Below are positions 44,550 through 55,763 of a stretch of DNA of 64,000 nucleotides, piece after piece (the stretch's first letter is position 1; each line of letters opens with the position of its first letter). The notes under the pieces are model-generated. The model did no database searches, was not told where the DNA came from, and worked only from the letters and a program-made list of their open reading frames with translations. Origin of the DNA: Chloranthus sessilifolius (Eukaryota > Streptophyta > Magnoliopsida > Chloranthales > Chloranthaceae); assembly GCA_021018995.1 (NCBI GenBank), contig CM037588.1, positions 92,726,765-92,790,764 of the forward strand, written 5' to 3'. Both the position numbers and the translations under genes were made by a program.

Positions 44550-44652
44550 GTACTACCTACATAAAATACTTAACAAGGACTTATTAGGTGGCTATGGGTC
44601 TAATGAAAGGTTAAGTTAAGGGATGAAAAGTGGTACTTTTCAGGTCTAAACA
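44550..44652 (-). repeat. 3' LTR of E4, remaining end
   Basis: The 103 bp from GTACTACCTACATAAAATAC to GGTCTAAACA complete the E4 LTR cut by E5 and match 55656-55758. On the minus strand this is the LTR start, TGTTTAGACCTGAAAAG. Confidence 0.95.
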
Positions 44653-44666
44653 CACCCCCAAACCTA
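44651..44666 (-). promoter_or_regulatory. Polypurine tract of E4, at the LTR
   Basis: On the minus strand TAGGTTTGGGGGTG directly precedes the LTR start TG. The same 16 bp (including the TG) recur at 46288-46303. Confidence 0.8.
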
Positions 44667-44667
44667 A

Positions 44668-46287
44668 TCTTTGCTAGTCCCTTAGCAAAGCTACATTAAA
44701 CCTAATATAAAAATTAAATGTCACTTTCGTAGGGAGCACGGATACATTTAGCATATGTACCAAGCCTTTTAAACCCCTAGGTGATCCCTAGTGGAGGAGT
44801 AAAGTCTCCTGAGGGTTTTCAGTGAAGACACCCACAAACTTCTTCAATGAAACAGTTAATAAAAGTGCAATATCATCCAATGAGCAATCAAGGGGCAGAC
44901 TTAGTTTACTCTTGCATCATTAAGCATAAAAGAAATTTAATTCATTGGTTGCACAGTAACTTAAACAGCATAAACTCTTCATAATTGCACAACATTTCCA
45001 ATTAGTTTACAATCACGGAAAACTGCACTAGTGTGTGCCAGCACTGAGCTTATCCTTAGGTCAAAAATTAGGTTAAGGTCATACATAATGTATTCAAGTT
45101 CAGACCCAAAAACTTTGCAGGGCATACTCTCATAAGGGTTTTGTTGAGGGGTTCATTCTCTCACAGGCTCAAGAGCTGTTACATCCCCCAAATGGGTCTA
45201 TAAGCATGAGCATAGGCAGAGTTCTTAAGTGCTGACATCATTGGCAGTTCCTCACCATAGATTGGATAACTCTTTATCTTCACATGACAGCTCACTCAAC
45301 TTTTGGATCACAAGAGCTTTTAACTGGGCTGTAATGTGGCTTATGGAGTGGGTTTGAAAGAATGGAGGGTTGAGTAGGTGACAGGGGTGATTCATGACTT
45401 CACCTTCTTGAATTTAGCTCCTTTCATCTTCTTTGAGATTTTCATATTTGAAGTGATCAGTTTCACTTCTTGATTTTGATTTTCCAATGAAAGTTCCTCT
45501 TGACTCCTCCCTTGCTTCTCTTCATTATTATTTTTGTTTCCTTCTTGTGGAATTTTTTGATTTTGATTTTTTTGTTTTTACTTTTTAGAAATGCCACCAT
45601 GCTCCCAATTATCATACTGCCAGATTTGAGGTATTTCTTTTCCATTCACCTACTGTTGACCATAGCTAGTCCATCTTCAACTTTTTCTCCTTTACCTTCT
45701 GAATTCTCAGAGTGAGGGTAGGCTGAAGCAGGTTCATAGGTTAAGGTTCAAGTACTCAGGTATATTTTGAAGAAATTTAGGATTTAAAGCTCAAAGGGGG
45801 TATGGACAAGGGCAGTTACTTAAGGGTTGGTCTTATTAGGCTCAAACTGTCCAAGAGAAGGCCTTGATCTTTTTCTCAGTCTCATGAGTACTGTCAGTTG
45901 TTTCAACTTGGAGTTACCTAACTTCTAGTGAGCACAGTGACTCAGTCAGTCTTTAGAACTAGAAGGGATTGCCTTGGTTACTCCTCAAAAGATGAAATTT
46001 TTTTTTATATAGGCCCAATTCTCACTGGTTATGGTCTTCCTTTGAACTTTTAAGTATGTCCTCACCTTTTTCTCTCTCTACTAATTCACTGAGTGCTGAT
46101 ACAAGTGAGTTTCCTTGGTGATATTATCATGGAAATGTGGAATATTAGAAGTTTATAATGTCAAAAGTTTACAAAAATTTTAAACTTCTTATTTTCATAA
46201 TACTTAAGTGAACAGAGGTCCATTTCCATATTGCTCAGATGAGTCTGCTGCACTTATGTTAGCTATTCATTGGCAGGGTCTGCCTGG
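44668..46287 (-). other. E4 3' noncoding region
   Basis: This 1.6-kb stretch between the second polypurine tract and the LTR has no coding sequence I can support. T- and A-rich runs near 45525-45595 create hydrophobic and Lys-rich shadow frames. Confidence 0.6.
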
Positions 46288-46303
46288 CACACCCCCAAAC
46301 CTA
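46288..46303 (-). promoter_or_regulatory. Second polypurine tract of E4
   Basis: This is an exact 16-bp copy of the LTR-proximal tract, 1637 bp away, including the TG that would start an LTR. It lies just downstream of the accessory ORF. Confidence 0.6.
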
Positions 46304-46486
46304 TGAGAAGTAGTGTCCTCACTGGTTCAAAGGTGGCTGTGTAGCAAAGTTATTACAGCATAAAAGATCAGAAAAAAAAAAAAAAAAGTAACCAAGAATA
46401 GAAAATTGTACAGCATATCAAAAAAAAGAAATTTTCATTAAGATTAAAAGAAAATTACAAAAACGGAGGAGGAAAGGAGAGAGGGA

Positions 46487-46729
46487 TCAGGGGTGAGGGG
46501 GTTGAGAAGGTGGGGGAGGGGGTGGAGTGGAGGGGGTAGGGGATGGCTCCGTCTTTTGCTTCTTCTTCTGCGGCTGAAGCTTTTCCTCCTCCTCCTTGGC
46601 AAGGATTTGCAGAACCTCCTCGTATTCATCCCAGAGGGGTTGGAGGGGATCCGACTCTTTAAGTGGCGGTGGGTCCAACCATATCGGGTAAAACTTGTTA
46701 GGCAGTGCATTTGGCTTGTCATCTGCCAT
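46487..46729 (-). CDS. Short accessory ORF of E4 downstream of integrase
   Basis: 80 residues from the ATG at 46729-46727. It starts MADDKPNALPNKFYPIWLDP, has a charged helical middle (WDEYEEVLQILAKEEEEKLQ), a KKKQK cluster that could be a nuclear signal, and a Pro/Ser tail. A TATA box lies about 75 bp upstream of the ATG. Size, position, acidic-helix-plus-proline-tail layout and promoter placing are like the E1 ORF at 887-1063. The frame is open and intact, unlike pol. Function unknown. Confidence 0.5.
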   Translation of the reverse strand: MADDKPNALPNKFYPIWLDPPPLKESDPLQPLWDEYEEVLQILAKEEEEKLQPQKKKQKTEPSPTPSTPPPPPPSQPPHP

Positions 46730-46801
46730 GATTAGGATTAGGGAAGGACCGCTAGGGTGAGAGGAGATCGGATGTGATGAAGATGAACAGGGCCTCCCTG
46801 T

Positions 46802-46811
46802 GTATTTAAAG
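46802..46811 (-). promoter_or_regulatory. TATA box for the E4 accessory ORF
   Basis: On the minus strand CGCCTTTAAATACACAGGG stands about 75 bp before the ATG at 46729. CTCGCG-type motifs lie directly upstream (46868-47100). Confidence 0.45.
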
Positions 46812-46867
46812 GCGAGGATGGTGGAAGATGAAACGGTTGAATAGCATCCAAGTCGCCGCAATTAATT

Positions 46868-47100
46868 GCGAGTGAGTTGGGAAACGTCAAGTCCCAACAG
46901 TCAGCGTGGGAAATGACAAATGCATTAGACTCGCGCAGCTGGGTAAGGGGATCACAAGATATCAGAATTGCGCGATAATGGGAGTTAAAGCTGGAAGTGC
47001 GCGAGAGATTCTGCAGCATTGAAGCTCGCGACAGCGAAAGAAATGGTCTATGCTAATTGCGCGAGTCTTCCCAAATCACAATTTGAAATGCGTGAGGGCC
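46868..47100. promoter_or_regulatory. CTCGCG/GCGCGAG cluster upstream of E4 accessory ORF
   Basis: Motifs include GACTCGCGCAG (46929), TTGCGCG (46970), GTGCGCGAG (46998), GCTCGCGAC (47025) and TTGCGCGAG (47057). The same motif type fills the E4 LTR upstream of its TATA box. Confidence 0.5.
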
Positions 47101-47332
47101 TAGTGCCAAACAGGGGCACTAAAGTTAGTGCAGCCTGCTCATCAAAAATATTCACATAATATGCATTCAAATTCGAAAATCAGCAATTCACAGAAGAAGA
47201 AGAATAAATCATACCAATCCCACACAAACTCTATCAAGCTTAACAATATCAAACTCCACATAACCCCTAAAATTTCCTAGAACTTAAGGTAGAAACAAAA
47301 GTAGTATAGTACAACATGGACACAACTATGGG

Positions 47333-49640
47333 TCAGGTAGATGTAGGGGTCCCATGAAAATGAATAGTGGTCATAGGATTAGCAGGTTGTTTAATGCAAG
47401 GCTTAAGCCGCTGACCATTCACTTTGAAGGTCCTCCCAGATTTGGGATCCTTGACTTCTACAGCACCAGATGGGGAAACATTCAAGACAACATAGGGACC
47501 TTCCCATCTGGACTTTAATTTGCCAGGAAAGAATTTTAGTTTGGAGTTGAATAACCAAGCCTTACCACCCGGTTCGAGGCTTTTTCTCAGCAAGCCCTTG
47601 TCAAAGAAAGCTTTAGCCCGTTCCTTGTAGATCCTGGCATTGGTGTAAGCATCCATCCTCAGCTCCTCCAATTCTGATTGCTGTAATGACCTGTGATGAC
47701 CAGCAAAAGTTAGGTCCATGTTCAAATTCTTAGTGGCCCAATAGGCCCTGTGTTCTAACTCTACTGGGAGATGGCAGGCCTTGACATAGACCAGTCTGAA
47801 TGGGGACATTCCAATGAGAGTCTTATAGGCAGTCCTATAGGCCCATAGTGCATCGTCCAGTTTCTCAGCCCAATCTTTCCTGTCAGTCCTAACTATTTTC
47901 TCAAGGATGTGCTTGATCTCCCCATTGGAAATTTCAACTTGCCCACTTGTTTGTGGGTGGTAGGGAGTAGCAATCCTATGGCAAGCTCTAGGGGTTCCAA
48001 ATTCTTGTTGTAGAAATGGCTACCCCCATCACTAATAATAGCTCTAGGGGTTCCAAATCTTGAGAAATGTTGTGCTTTACAAATCTGAGGACCACCTGGT
48101 TATCATTGGTTCTTGTGGCAATGGCTTCTACCCATTTGGAAACATAGTCCACTGCCACTGAGATAAAATGGTAACCATTAGAGGGAGGAAAGGGGCCCAT
48201 GAAGTCAATTCCCCATACGTCAAACAGTTCTACAACAAGGATGGGCTGTAAAGGCATTGAATTTCTTTTAGACAGCCCTCCTAATTTCTGACATCTCTCA
48301 CAGGCCTTGCAGTGTGTGTATGCATCCTTGAATAAGGATGGCCAATAAAAACCACACTGCAGGACCTTGTCAGCTATTTTTCTCCCACTAAAGTGGCATC
48401 CACAGGCATTTTCATGGCACATGGCCAGAATACTGGGGATATCACTTTCAGGAACACATCTTCGGATGATCTGGTCGGCACAATACTTGTATAGGCAAGG
48501 TTCCTCCCAGAAAAAATACTTGACCCTTGAGAAGAACAGGTCTTTATCCATTTTGGTCCAGTGGGGAGGAATCTTTCCTATAACTAGATAATTGACAATG
48601 TGTGCAAACCAAGGGACTAAGGATTGGATGGCAAATAATTGCTCATCAGGGAAGGCATCATTTGTAGGGCCATCCAGGCATTTCTCTAAGATAATTTTGG
48701 ACAAGTGGTCAGCCACCACATTCTCCACACCCTTTTTGTCCTTGATTTCGATGTCAAACTCCTGTAGCAGAAGTATCCATCTAATCAGCCTAGGCTTAGG
48801 ATCTCTCTTGGACAGTAGGTACTTCAATGCCGAATGGTCAGTGAAGATTACAGTTTTAGATCCTAGTAGGTAGGCTCTAAATTTATTAACAGCGTAAACC
48901 ACTGCTAGAAGCTCTTTCTCAGTTGTGGTATAGTTCAGCTGAGCTTCAGCAAGTGATTTGCTGATATAAGCAATGACCACAGGCAGTTTATCTTTTCTTT
49001 GGCCCAAAACAATACCTATTGCCAAGTCTGATGCATCACACATCAGCTCAAAAGGTAGGGTATAGTCTGGTGTTTGGAGTACAGGAGTAGAGGTGAGGCA
49101 GATTTTCAATGTTTCAAAAGCCTTACGACAGTCAGCAGAAAAGTCAAAGGGCACATCCCTGCAGAGCAGGTGGCACAATGGCTTAGCAATTTTGCTGAAG
49201 TCCTTAATGAACCTCCTATAAAATTCCACATGCCCCAGGAAAGATCTGATTTGCTTGACTATTTTTGGAGGGGGCAAATTGGCAATGAGGTCCACTTTGG
49301 CCCTGTCTACCTCAAGCCCTTCTTTAGAGACTACATGGCCCAACACAATGCTTTGTGTTACCATGAAGTGGCTCTTTTCCCAGCTTAAAATCAAATTGGT
49401 TTCCTCACATCTTTGCAAAACAAGGCTGAGGTGTTGTAGACACTGGCCAAAGCTGTCCCCATAGACAGAAAAATCATCCATAAAAATCTCCAAAAACTTG
49501 TCAATCATATCAGAGAATATGGCATACATACACCTCTGAAAAGTGGCTGGTGCATTACAAAGTCCAAAAGGCATCCTTCTGTAAGCGAAGGTGCCAAAAG
49601 GATAGGTAAAGGTGGTTTTCTCTTGGTCTTGAGGATGCAC
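47333..49640 (-). pseudogene. E4 RT (C-terminal part), RNase H and integrase
   Basis: An open frame of 550 residues (49640-47988) has [20 protein letters not shown], the active site [25 protein letters not shown], RNase H ([46 protein letters not shown]), the integrase zinc part ([30 protein letters not shown]) and core start ([18 protein letters not shown]). A frameshift after FVKHNI near 48070 divides it from the integrase tail (47333-47990: [44 protein letters not shown]). It is separated from the upstream frame by a single stop. Confidence 0.95.
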
Positions 49641-49646
49641 AAGGAT

Positions 49647-51290
49647 TTAGTTGTACCCTGAGTACCCATCAAGAAAACAGTAAAAAGCTTTTCCAGCCAA
49701 TTTGTCTAGAATTTGATCAATGAAGGGGAGCGAGAAATGGTCCTTTCTGATTTTAGAGTTGAGCTTCCTATAATCAATGCACACTCTCCAGCCAGTGGTT
49801 GCCCTGGCTGGCCTCAACTCTCCAGTTTCAGTCTTAATCACTGTTATGCCAAATTTCTTGGGCACCACCTGGATAGGTGCCACCCAATGAGAATCAAAGA
49901 TGGGGTAAATCACCCCTGCATCTAGCAATTTAATGATTTCCTTGAGGACCACTTCCTGCATGTGAGGATTTAACTTCCTCTGCATTTCCCTGGAGGGTAG
50001 TGCTCCCTCCTCAAGATGAATCCTATGCATGCAGATTGATGCATCTATTCCTCTCAGATCGGCAATGGTCCAACCAATTGCCTTCTTGTGCTTCCTCAAA
50101 ATTGTTAGTAATTCCTCTTCCTGCTCATTGGTAAGGGAGGAAGAGATAATCACAGGAAGCTTATCACCTTTCTCAAGGAAGGGATATTTTAATATTTCTG
50201 GAAGCTTCTTGAGTTCCAGATCAGGGGCTTGTTGGGTGGATGGCAAAATTGGTGCATTGGAGGTTGGAGGAAGAGGTAGCAATGTAGGTTTCCAACTAGA
50301 ATGCTGCACTGAGCCCACAGAAGACTTCGATATGGTCATGTCTTTTGATCTCCCATCTGGGCTCTCTTCCTCCACCATGTCCCAAATTTTAACTAAATTC
50401 CTGACAATGTTGCCCCACTCCAGCAAAGTGGGCAATTCCTCTTCCACAATTTCCTCTGATACATCCATTGTAAAGCTCTCCTCATTGTCCATCTGAGGGT
50501 ACTTTGCACTGTTGTACACATTCAGCTCAACTTTCATATGTCCAAAAGTTACCTCCATTACTCCAGACCTGCATTGGATGCAGGCATTGGCAGTGGCCAA
50601 GAAAGGCCTGCCCAATATAACAGGTATGGGATTTGGGCTATTGCTGCACCCCATGTCCAAAACTAAGAAGTCGGCAGGGTAGAAAAACTTATCCACTCCC
50701 ACCAAGACATCCTCAACCATTCCTAGAGGTTTCCTCTCAGATCTATCAGCCATCATCAGCACAATGGGGGTAACTTTCAGCTCCCCCAAACCTAGTTCTT
50801 GAGATATACCTTTGTATGGCAACAGGTTAACACTGGCTCCAAGGTCTAAAAGGGCTTTTCCAATTATATGGTCTCCAATTACGCAGGGAATAGTGGGTAT
50901 CCCTAGATCTTGCAACTTCTCAGTCATTGATATGTTAAATACAGAATTCACTGTATCAGTTGCAAAGACCTTTTTGGACACATGACCTCTAGCCTTTCTC
51001 TTTTGGGTGTATAGGTCCTTTAGGAACTTTGCATAGGCTGGGACTTGTTTAATTGCCTCAAGAAGGGGTAAATTGATTTTCACCTGCCTGAAGGTCTCCA
51101 TCATTTCCTCCATCTGGGAATTCCCTTTATTAAAAGGGATAGGACCATCCAAAGCCTGAGGAAATGGCAGCTGAGGTTCTGCTGGTTCCTCAGCTGCTAG
51201 CCCATGACTAAACTTCGGTTTCTTTCTTTTTTCATATTTTTCTCCCTGCTGCAGCTCAACTACAACCTTATTAATTTTCTCCTGTTGCAA
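49647..51290 (-). pseudogene. E4 protease and RT N-terminal part
   Basis: A 547-residue open frame. Protease: ALLDLGASVNLLPYKGI with an Asp-Leu-Gly triad, then GVDKFFYPADFLVLDMG. RT starts WVAPIQVVPKKFGITVIKTE, WRVCIDYRKLNSKIRKDHFS and FLDGYSGYN, and then meets a stop (49644-49646, CAA to TAA type). Otherwise the fold reads well, so E4 is the best kept Athila copy here. Confidence 0.93.
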
Positions 51291-51299
51291 GGTGCAGGC

Positions 51300-52830
51300 A
51301 CTTCTTGGCTTTGTGGTCCAACAACTTCTCTATCATGATCATTTGCATCATCTGTGGAAATTACCTCTGCTGGTCTGTTACCCACCTGGTTGTCTACCAG
51401 CCTGTCAGACCTCAGGGCAGTGACATCATTGGTGTTCTCAAACTTTGAGGAAGCTTCCTCAATTAAAAACTGACCCTTGGGGTTAGCAATTGGCTGGCAG
51501 GGCAATCTGCCTTCATCTCTCCTAGCCAAGGCTTTTGACATTTGGCTCATCTGCTCTTCCATTTTCTGGAGGCTCTGACCATGAGAGTCCACAGTCTGAG
51601 CCAAGGAACCCAGGTTTGTAGTGAGGTCAAGACCTGGTCCTTGAAAGAAGTATTTCTAGGTTGAGAAGGGGGTAAGACTAACTGATTTTGCTATTGATGG
51701 GGCTACTGATGGTGCTGGAAGGTAGACCTAGGGGCATTCCCTTGATTAAACTGCTGTTGTGGCCTTTGTGGTAAGGCCAACATCTGCTGGGGCTGCATGT
51801 AGTTGTCTTGCCTCCACCTCAGATTTGGGTGGTCTCTCCATTGGTGACCAACATTTTGGTGCTGGTATCCATATGGCTGCCTATTGTAGCCCCTAGATTA
51901 TTGCTGGCCATAAGATTGAGCAACAGCAGCATGTTCCAAAACTAATTCAGGAAATTACCCTGCAGATGGACATTCCTCCACTGTGTGCTGTGGGGACTGG
52001 CATATCAGACATGCCTCCGCCACATGAGCAGTCCTTCTGGGTTGCATCACAGTCAATAATTTGTCAAACCTCATAGAGAGGTTTGCCATTTGCAGCTGTA
52101 GGTCATTGTTCCCAGACACCTCATAAACTTTTCCTCTTGATCCAGTAGCAGGCCCCACCTTTGACTCAGATTCCTGACTAGTTCTTGCCAGGGATGGCTT
52201 TTGAAAAGCATTCTCACTAATCACCTCAAACAATTCCCATGCCTCCTCAGTAGTCTTGTGCATGTAGGATCCACCACAAGAGGCATCGACCATATCTCTA
52301 TTTTTCTCATCGATCCCATTGTAGAAGCTTTGTACAAGCTGCCACTCTGGGATCTTGTGGTGGGGGCATTATTTGAGCATCTCTTTAAACCTATCCCATG
52401 ACTGGTTAAAATCCTCAGTTGGGGATTGAGCAAATGCAAGAATCTCTTTCCTCAACTGGCTAGTTTTGGTCTCAGGGAAGAACTTGGTTAGGAACTTGGT
52501 CTGCAGGTCTTTCCATGAAGCAATGCTATTGTTGGGAAGAGTGGTTAGCCAGGTACTGGCCCTATCCTTCAGAGAGAAGGGAAAGAGTCTGAGCCTAGTA
52601 GCCTCAGGTCCCAAACCAGTGATATTAAAAGTGGTGCACAAGGCCAAGAACTGGTCAATATGCTTGTAAGGGTCCTCTTTGCTAAGCCCATGGAAAGCTG
52701 GCAGCATCTGGATGATTGAAGTTTTTATCTCATAGTTCCCCTGAACATCAGGGAATTGAATGCTAAAAGGGGAGTTATAGTCATCCGGAGCATTCAACTC
52801 CTTGAGGGTTCTGGGTTGTTCTTCACCCAT
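51300..52830 (-). pseudogene. E4 gag
   Basis: It starts at the ATG of 52830 (MGEEQPRTLKELNAPDDYNS), which has a counterpart in E6 (MAERQRTLKEYNALGEYTS). The capsid part holds LFPFSLKDRASTWLTTLPNN and SWKDLQTKFLTKFFPETKTS. A stop at 52369 (CAA to TAA type) interrupts LK-stop-CPHHKIPEWQL, followed by DASCGGSYMHKTTEEAWELF and a knuckle-like CLICQSPQHTVEECP. The C-terminal part (51260-51954) has more breaks. Confidence 0.9.
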
Positions 52831-53296
52831 AATTGCTGTCACAGATTCACTTGGGGGCTCTCCTGTGGTGTGCCTGTCTCTCCTAAGTCTCCTTCCCCTT
52901 TCTAACTCAAGGTTAAGAGGCTCTAGAGTAGGGCTGAGGGATCTCCTCCCTAGCATACAAGCACACCAACAGGAAGGGAAGCTTCTTGCAGGCACATTGC
53001 AAAAGAATAATTGTACACTAACAAATTTATCTAACTAGTTTACAGCTATTCAGAGAATACATTTAAAACTATCCTAGATACTGTTAGAAATTTTTTTAAG
53101 AAAGATAGACAGAGGTTTAAAAGTCAGAGAGTTTGCAAACAGAGGTAGCTAAGCTCCAATTGCAGTCCAACTATCCTTCACTGTTGCTGTCTAGATCTGC
53201 AAGAAAGATTCAAAATTATGTCAGCAGTATCAATTATTCACATGTGCAAAGAATACTAAGAATACAAAAACTAAGGGTCTACTAATAGATCATCGT
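52831..53296 (-). other. E4 leader
   Basis: Untranslated stretch between primer site and gag ATG. No repeat or ORF of interest. The corresponding leader of E6 (63205-63617) is of similar length. Confidence 0.6.
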
Positions 53297-53314
53297 TCCC
53301 CGGCAGCGGCGCCA
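53297..53314 (-). promoter_or_regulatory. Primer-binding site of E4 (tRNA-Asp type)
   Basis: On the minus strand TGGCGCCGCTGCCGGGGA differs at one base from the exact plant tRNA-Asp complement seen in E6. It begins 6 bp inside the LTR border. Confidence 0.9.
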
Positions 53315-53320
53315 AAAACT

Positions 53321-55758
53321 TGTTGGCGGATTTCTGAGTGTGTGCTTACTTTATTGGTTGGTGGTGAAAGTCATTTAAAAATCAAAGAAAGAGTAAAACA
53401 GGGGATAGAATCAGCACAACTAAGAAATCCAAGACCTGCAAGATATAGAGTCCATTGTAGCAAGTTTTGATAAGTAAGAGTTTGTCCCACAGGGAAAGGT
53501 GATCTACAGCTCCAAAGGAGCTATCTCTAGTAGTCGCTCCAGATCTGACTACAGATCTGGCAGTCCTAAAAGGAGGGGAGTTTAAGGTTACTTATTCTAA
53601 GTATTCTAATGTCTAAACTACAAAAAGGGTTAAAAGGATGGATGGAATGTAGAAAATAAATATAAAAGGGTGAGAAGTATGTTATTGAGCCCAGATCAGA
53701 GAAGTTTTGTAACTCAGATTCAGATATGATGTTATAGAAATCCTGTCCAGTGGCTACATTATCACCACTGAGGAGAAAGGATCCAACCCATCACTCTGTC
53801 ATGATTCCACCCTTAAGGCTATAACCTGTCCACTCAAATAGTCACAGATTATCCCATAGGGGAACCACTATCCAGAGATGGGTCAAAACATAACCAGTAA
53901 ATCATTGCAGGCACTATTTCATCCAGGCTACCAGCTCAAGAATCCATAGGGAACCTCAACCTCTAAAGCTCTATATGTGGGGCTAAGGCTGTATGGGACC
54001 ATGATAGCCCAGACACATAGAACCAGCAAGAGATTGAGTACAACCTTCGATCTAGTTGTCCATTGCTTGAGTGAGGCTACAATGGTCCAGTCACCAGGCT
54101 ACAATCTCTATAACCAGATCAGATCCAACATCTGATGGCAGATCTATACAAATATAGGGGAGTCTACCTCTGTACAATCTCCCACTAGGCTTCTACAAGC
54201 TCAGGTGTAAAGAAGAAGGATCCATCTTGGATTGGTGGATTAGAATCACCCTAAGGCTATAATCTGTCCACTTAAATGGTCACAGACTATCCCAGAGGCT
54301 ATCCTCCTCACGGAGCCCAAGACAAAACAAGAATATCGCTGCTACCACCATGGTCACAAGGCTACCAGCTCAAGCTCCCATGGGGATTTCAGATCTAGTG
54401 GGTCCTGTGGTGGGGCTAAGGATGTATAGGACCATGATAGCCCAGACACACAGGTCACTTGGATCTGAGTGGCCCTTAGAATCAGTCCTCCACTGCTTTG
54501 AAACACAACCAAAGCAATGACGGATCACAAGGCAGCAGCCTTGCACAGAGCATCTCACACACAAACACAAATCCCACAAAGTGCAGATCTTATTATAGAA
54601 CTTCCATTAATCTAGTTCAAAATATATACAAAGACATAGCCAACAAGTGCTGGACTATGGAGAGAAGGAAAAAGAAAAAGAAAGCTACTTACAACTACAA
54701 AAAGAAAAACTAAACGATCTCAGATTAGGTCTCCCAGAAATGAGATGGGTTCCTAGCTATTCCAGGATGTAGAAAGAAAAACAAAGTCTAAGCTCCTAAA
54801 CCTAAGCTAAGTGTGGGTATTTATAGCAGTGGTGTGGCGGCGCATTAGGGTTAGGAAACCCTAATTTTAACGATGCCACGTGGTTGAATAGTGATCCTCC
54901 GATGCCTTGGGGCATGTGCATAGAGATTTGAGCATGGGAGTGCGTGCCCTAATCGCTAGAAATTCCCAGAAAGTCCTCAGTCGAAGAGATGGAAGTTTGA
55001 GGTTCAGAGCTTCGCTAGGTAGCCATTGTTTCCCAGACTTGTCGCATGGTAGCTTTTGTTCTTTGCTAGGATAATTTGAAATTGAAGCTTCTGCCTTCGC
55101 GAGGTTGGCTTAGTTTGCTCTTCAGGCAGTCGCGAGGTTGATCTTCGCGAGGATTGATTTGAATAGCACGAGAACTTCACGAGCACTTATCTTCACTAGG
55201 CTTCACGAGTTACCTCGCGAGGGTTTGATGAGTTTTGAACTGCGCGAGGTTCCATGTCTTAATTGATCTTCGTGAGGGTGGCTTTGCCTTCGCAAGGATG
55301 CTTTCTTCTTGAATGGCGTGAGAACTGCGCGAGGAGTTCTCTTATGATAATTGCATCCCGCGGTGACTGCGCGACAGCTGCGCGGGGAGTCTTTTAAAGC
55401 TCTCTCTTCTCAGCCGTTCTGAGCGAACTGCGTGCGGTTGAGAGAAGTCTTCTTTGAACTGTGCGAGACTGCGCGAGGTGTTCTATTCTTGAGCTTTGCG
55501 AGAGCTGTGCGAGAAGTTGTTGTAGAGTCTTGGGAAACTCAGCTGGACTGTGCGAGGCTCATCTTCAAGTCTGGATTCAGACTTCATCCTTCTGAGGGAC
55601 TTCTGGTGCCAAAACAGGCTTTTTAGCAAGATTTCTAGCCTTATTTCACTGTTGGGTACTACCTACATAAAACACTTAACAAGGACTTATTAGGTGGCTA
55701 TGGGTCTAATCAAAGGTTAAGTTAAGGGGTGAAAAGTGGTACTTTTCAGGTCTTAACA
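53321..55758 (-). repeat. 5' LTR of E4 (2438 bp)
   Basis: On the minus strand it starts TGTTAAGACCTGAAAAGTAC at 55758 and ends AATCCGCCAACA at 53321. TATA box CTATAAATACC lies at 54816-54826. CTCGCG/GCGCGAG motifs are dense at 55090-55570, upstream of the TATA box. The duplicated TAAGGCTATAA blocks recur at about 53815 and 54253. Confidence 0.95.
55090..55570. promoter_or_regulatory. CTCGCG/GCGCGAG motif cluster in E4 LTR
   Basis: Examples are TTCGCGAGG (55097), CTGCGCGAGG (55240, 55327), GCGCGACAGCTGCGCGGGG (55369) and CTGCGCGAGG (55469). More than fifteen copies occur at irregular spacing in U3. The 3' LTR copy (19790-20340) shows the same sites partly turned to GTGAG or GCAAG. Confidence 0.55.
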
Positions 55759-55763
55759 ATGAG
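55759..55763. repeat. Target duplication of E4, right copy (ATGAG)
   Basis: It is identical to 18049-18053. The two copies prove that 18054-55758 is one insertion. Confidence 0.97.

Noticed and set aside
45463-45715. Lys-rich and hydrophobic frames in E4 3' region
   Set aside because: AT-rich homopolymer-type sequence; no homolog in E1 at the same place.
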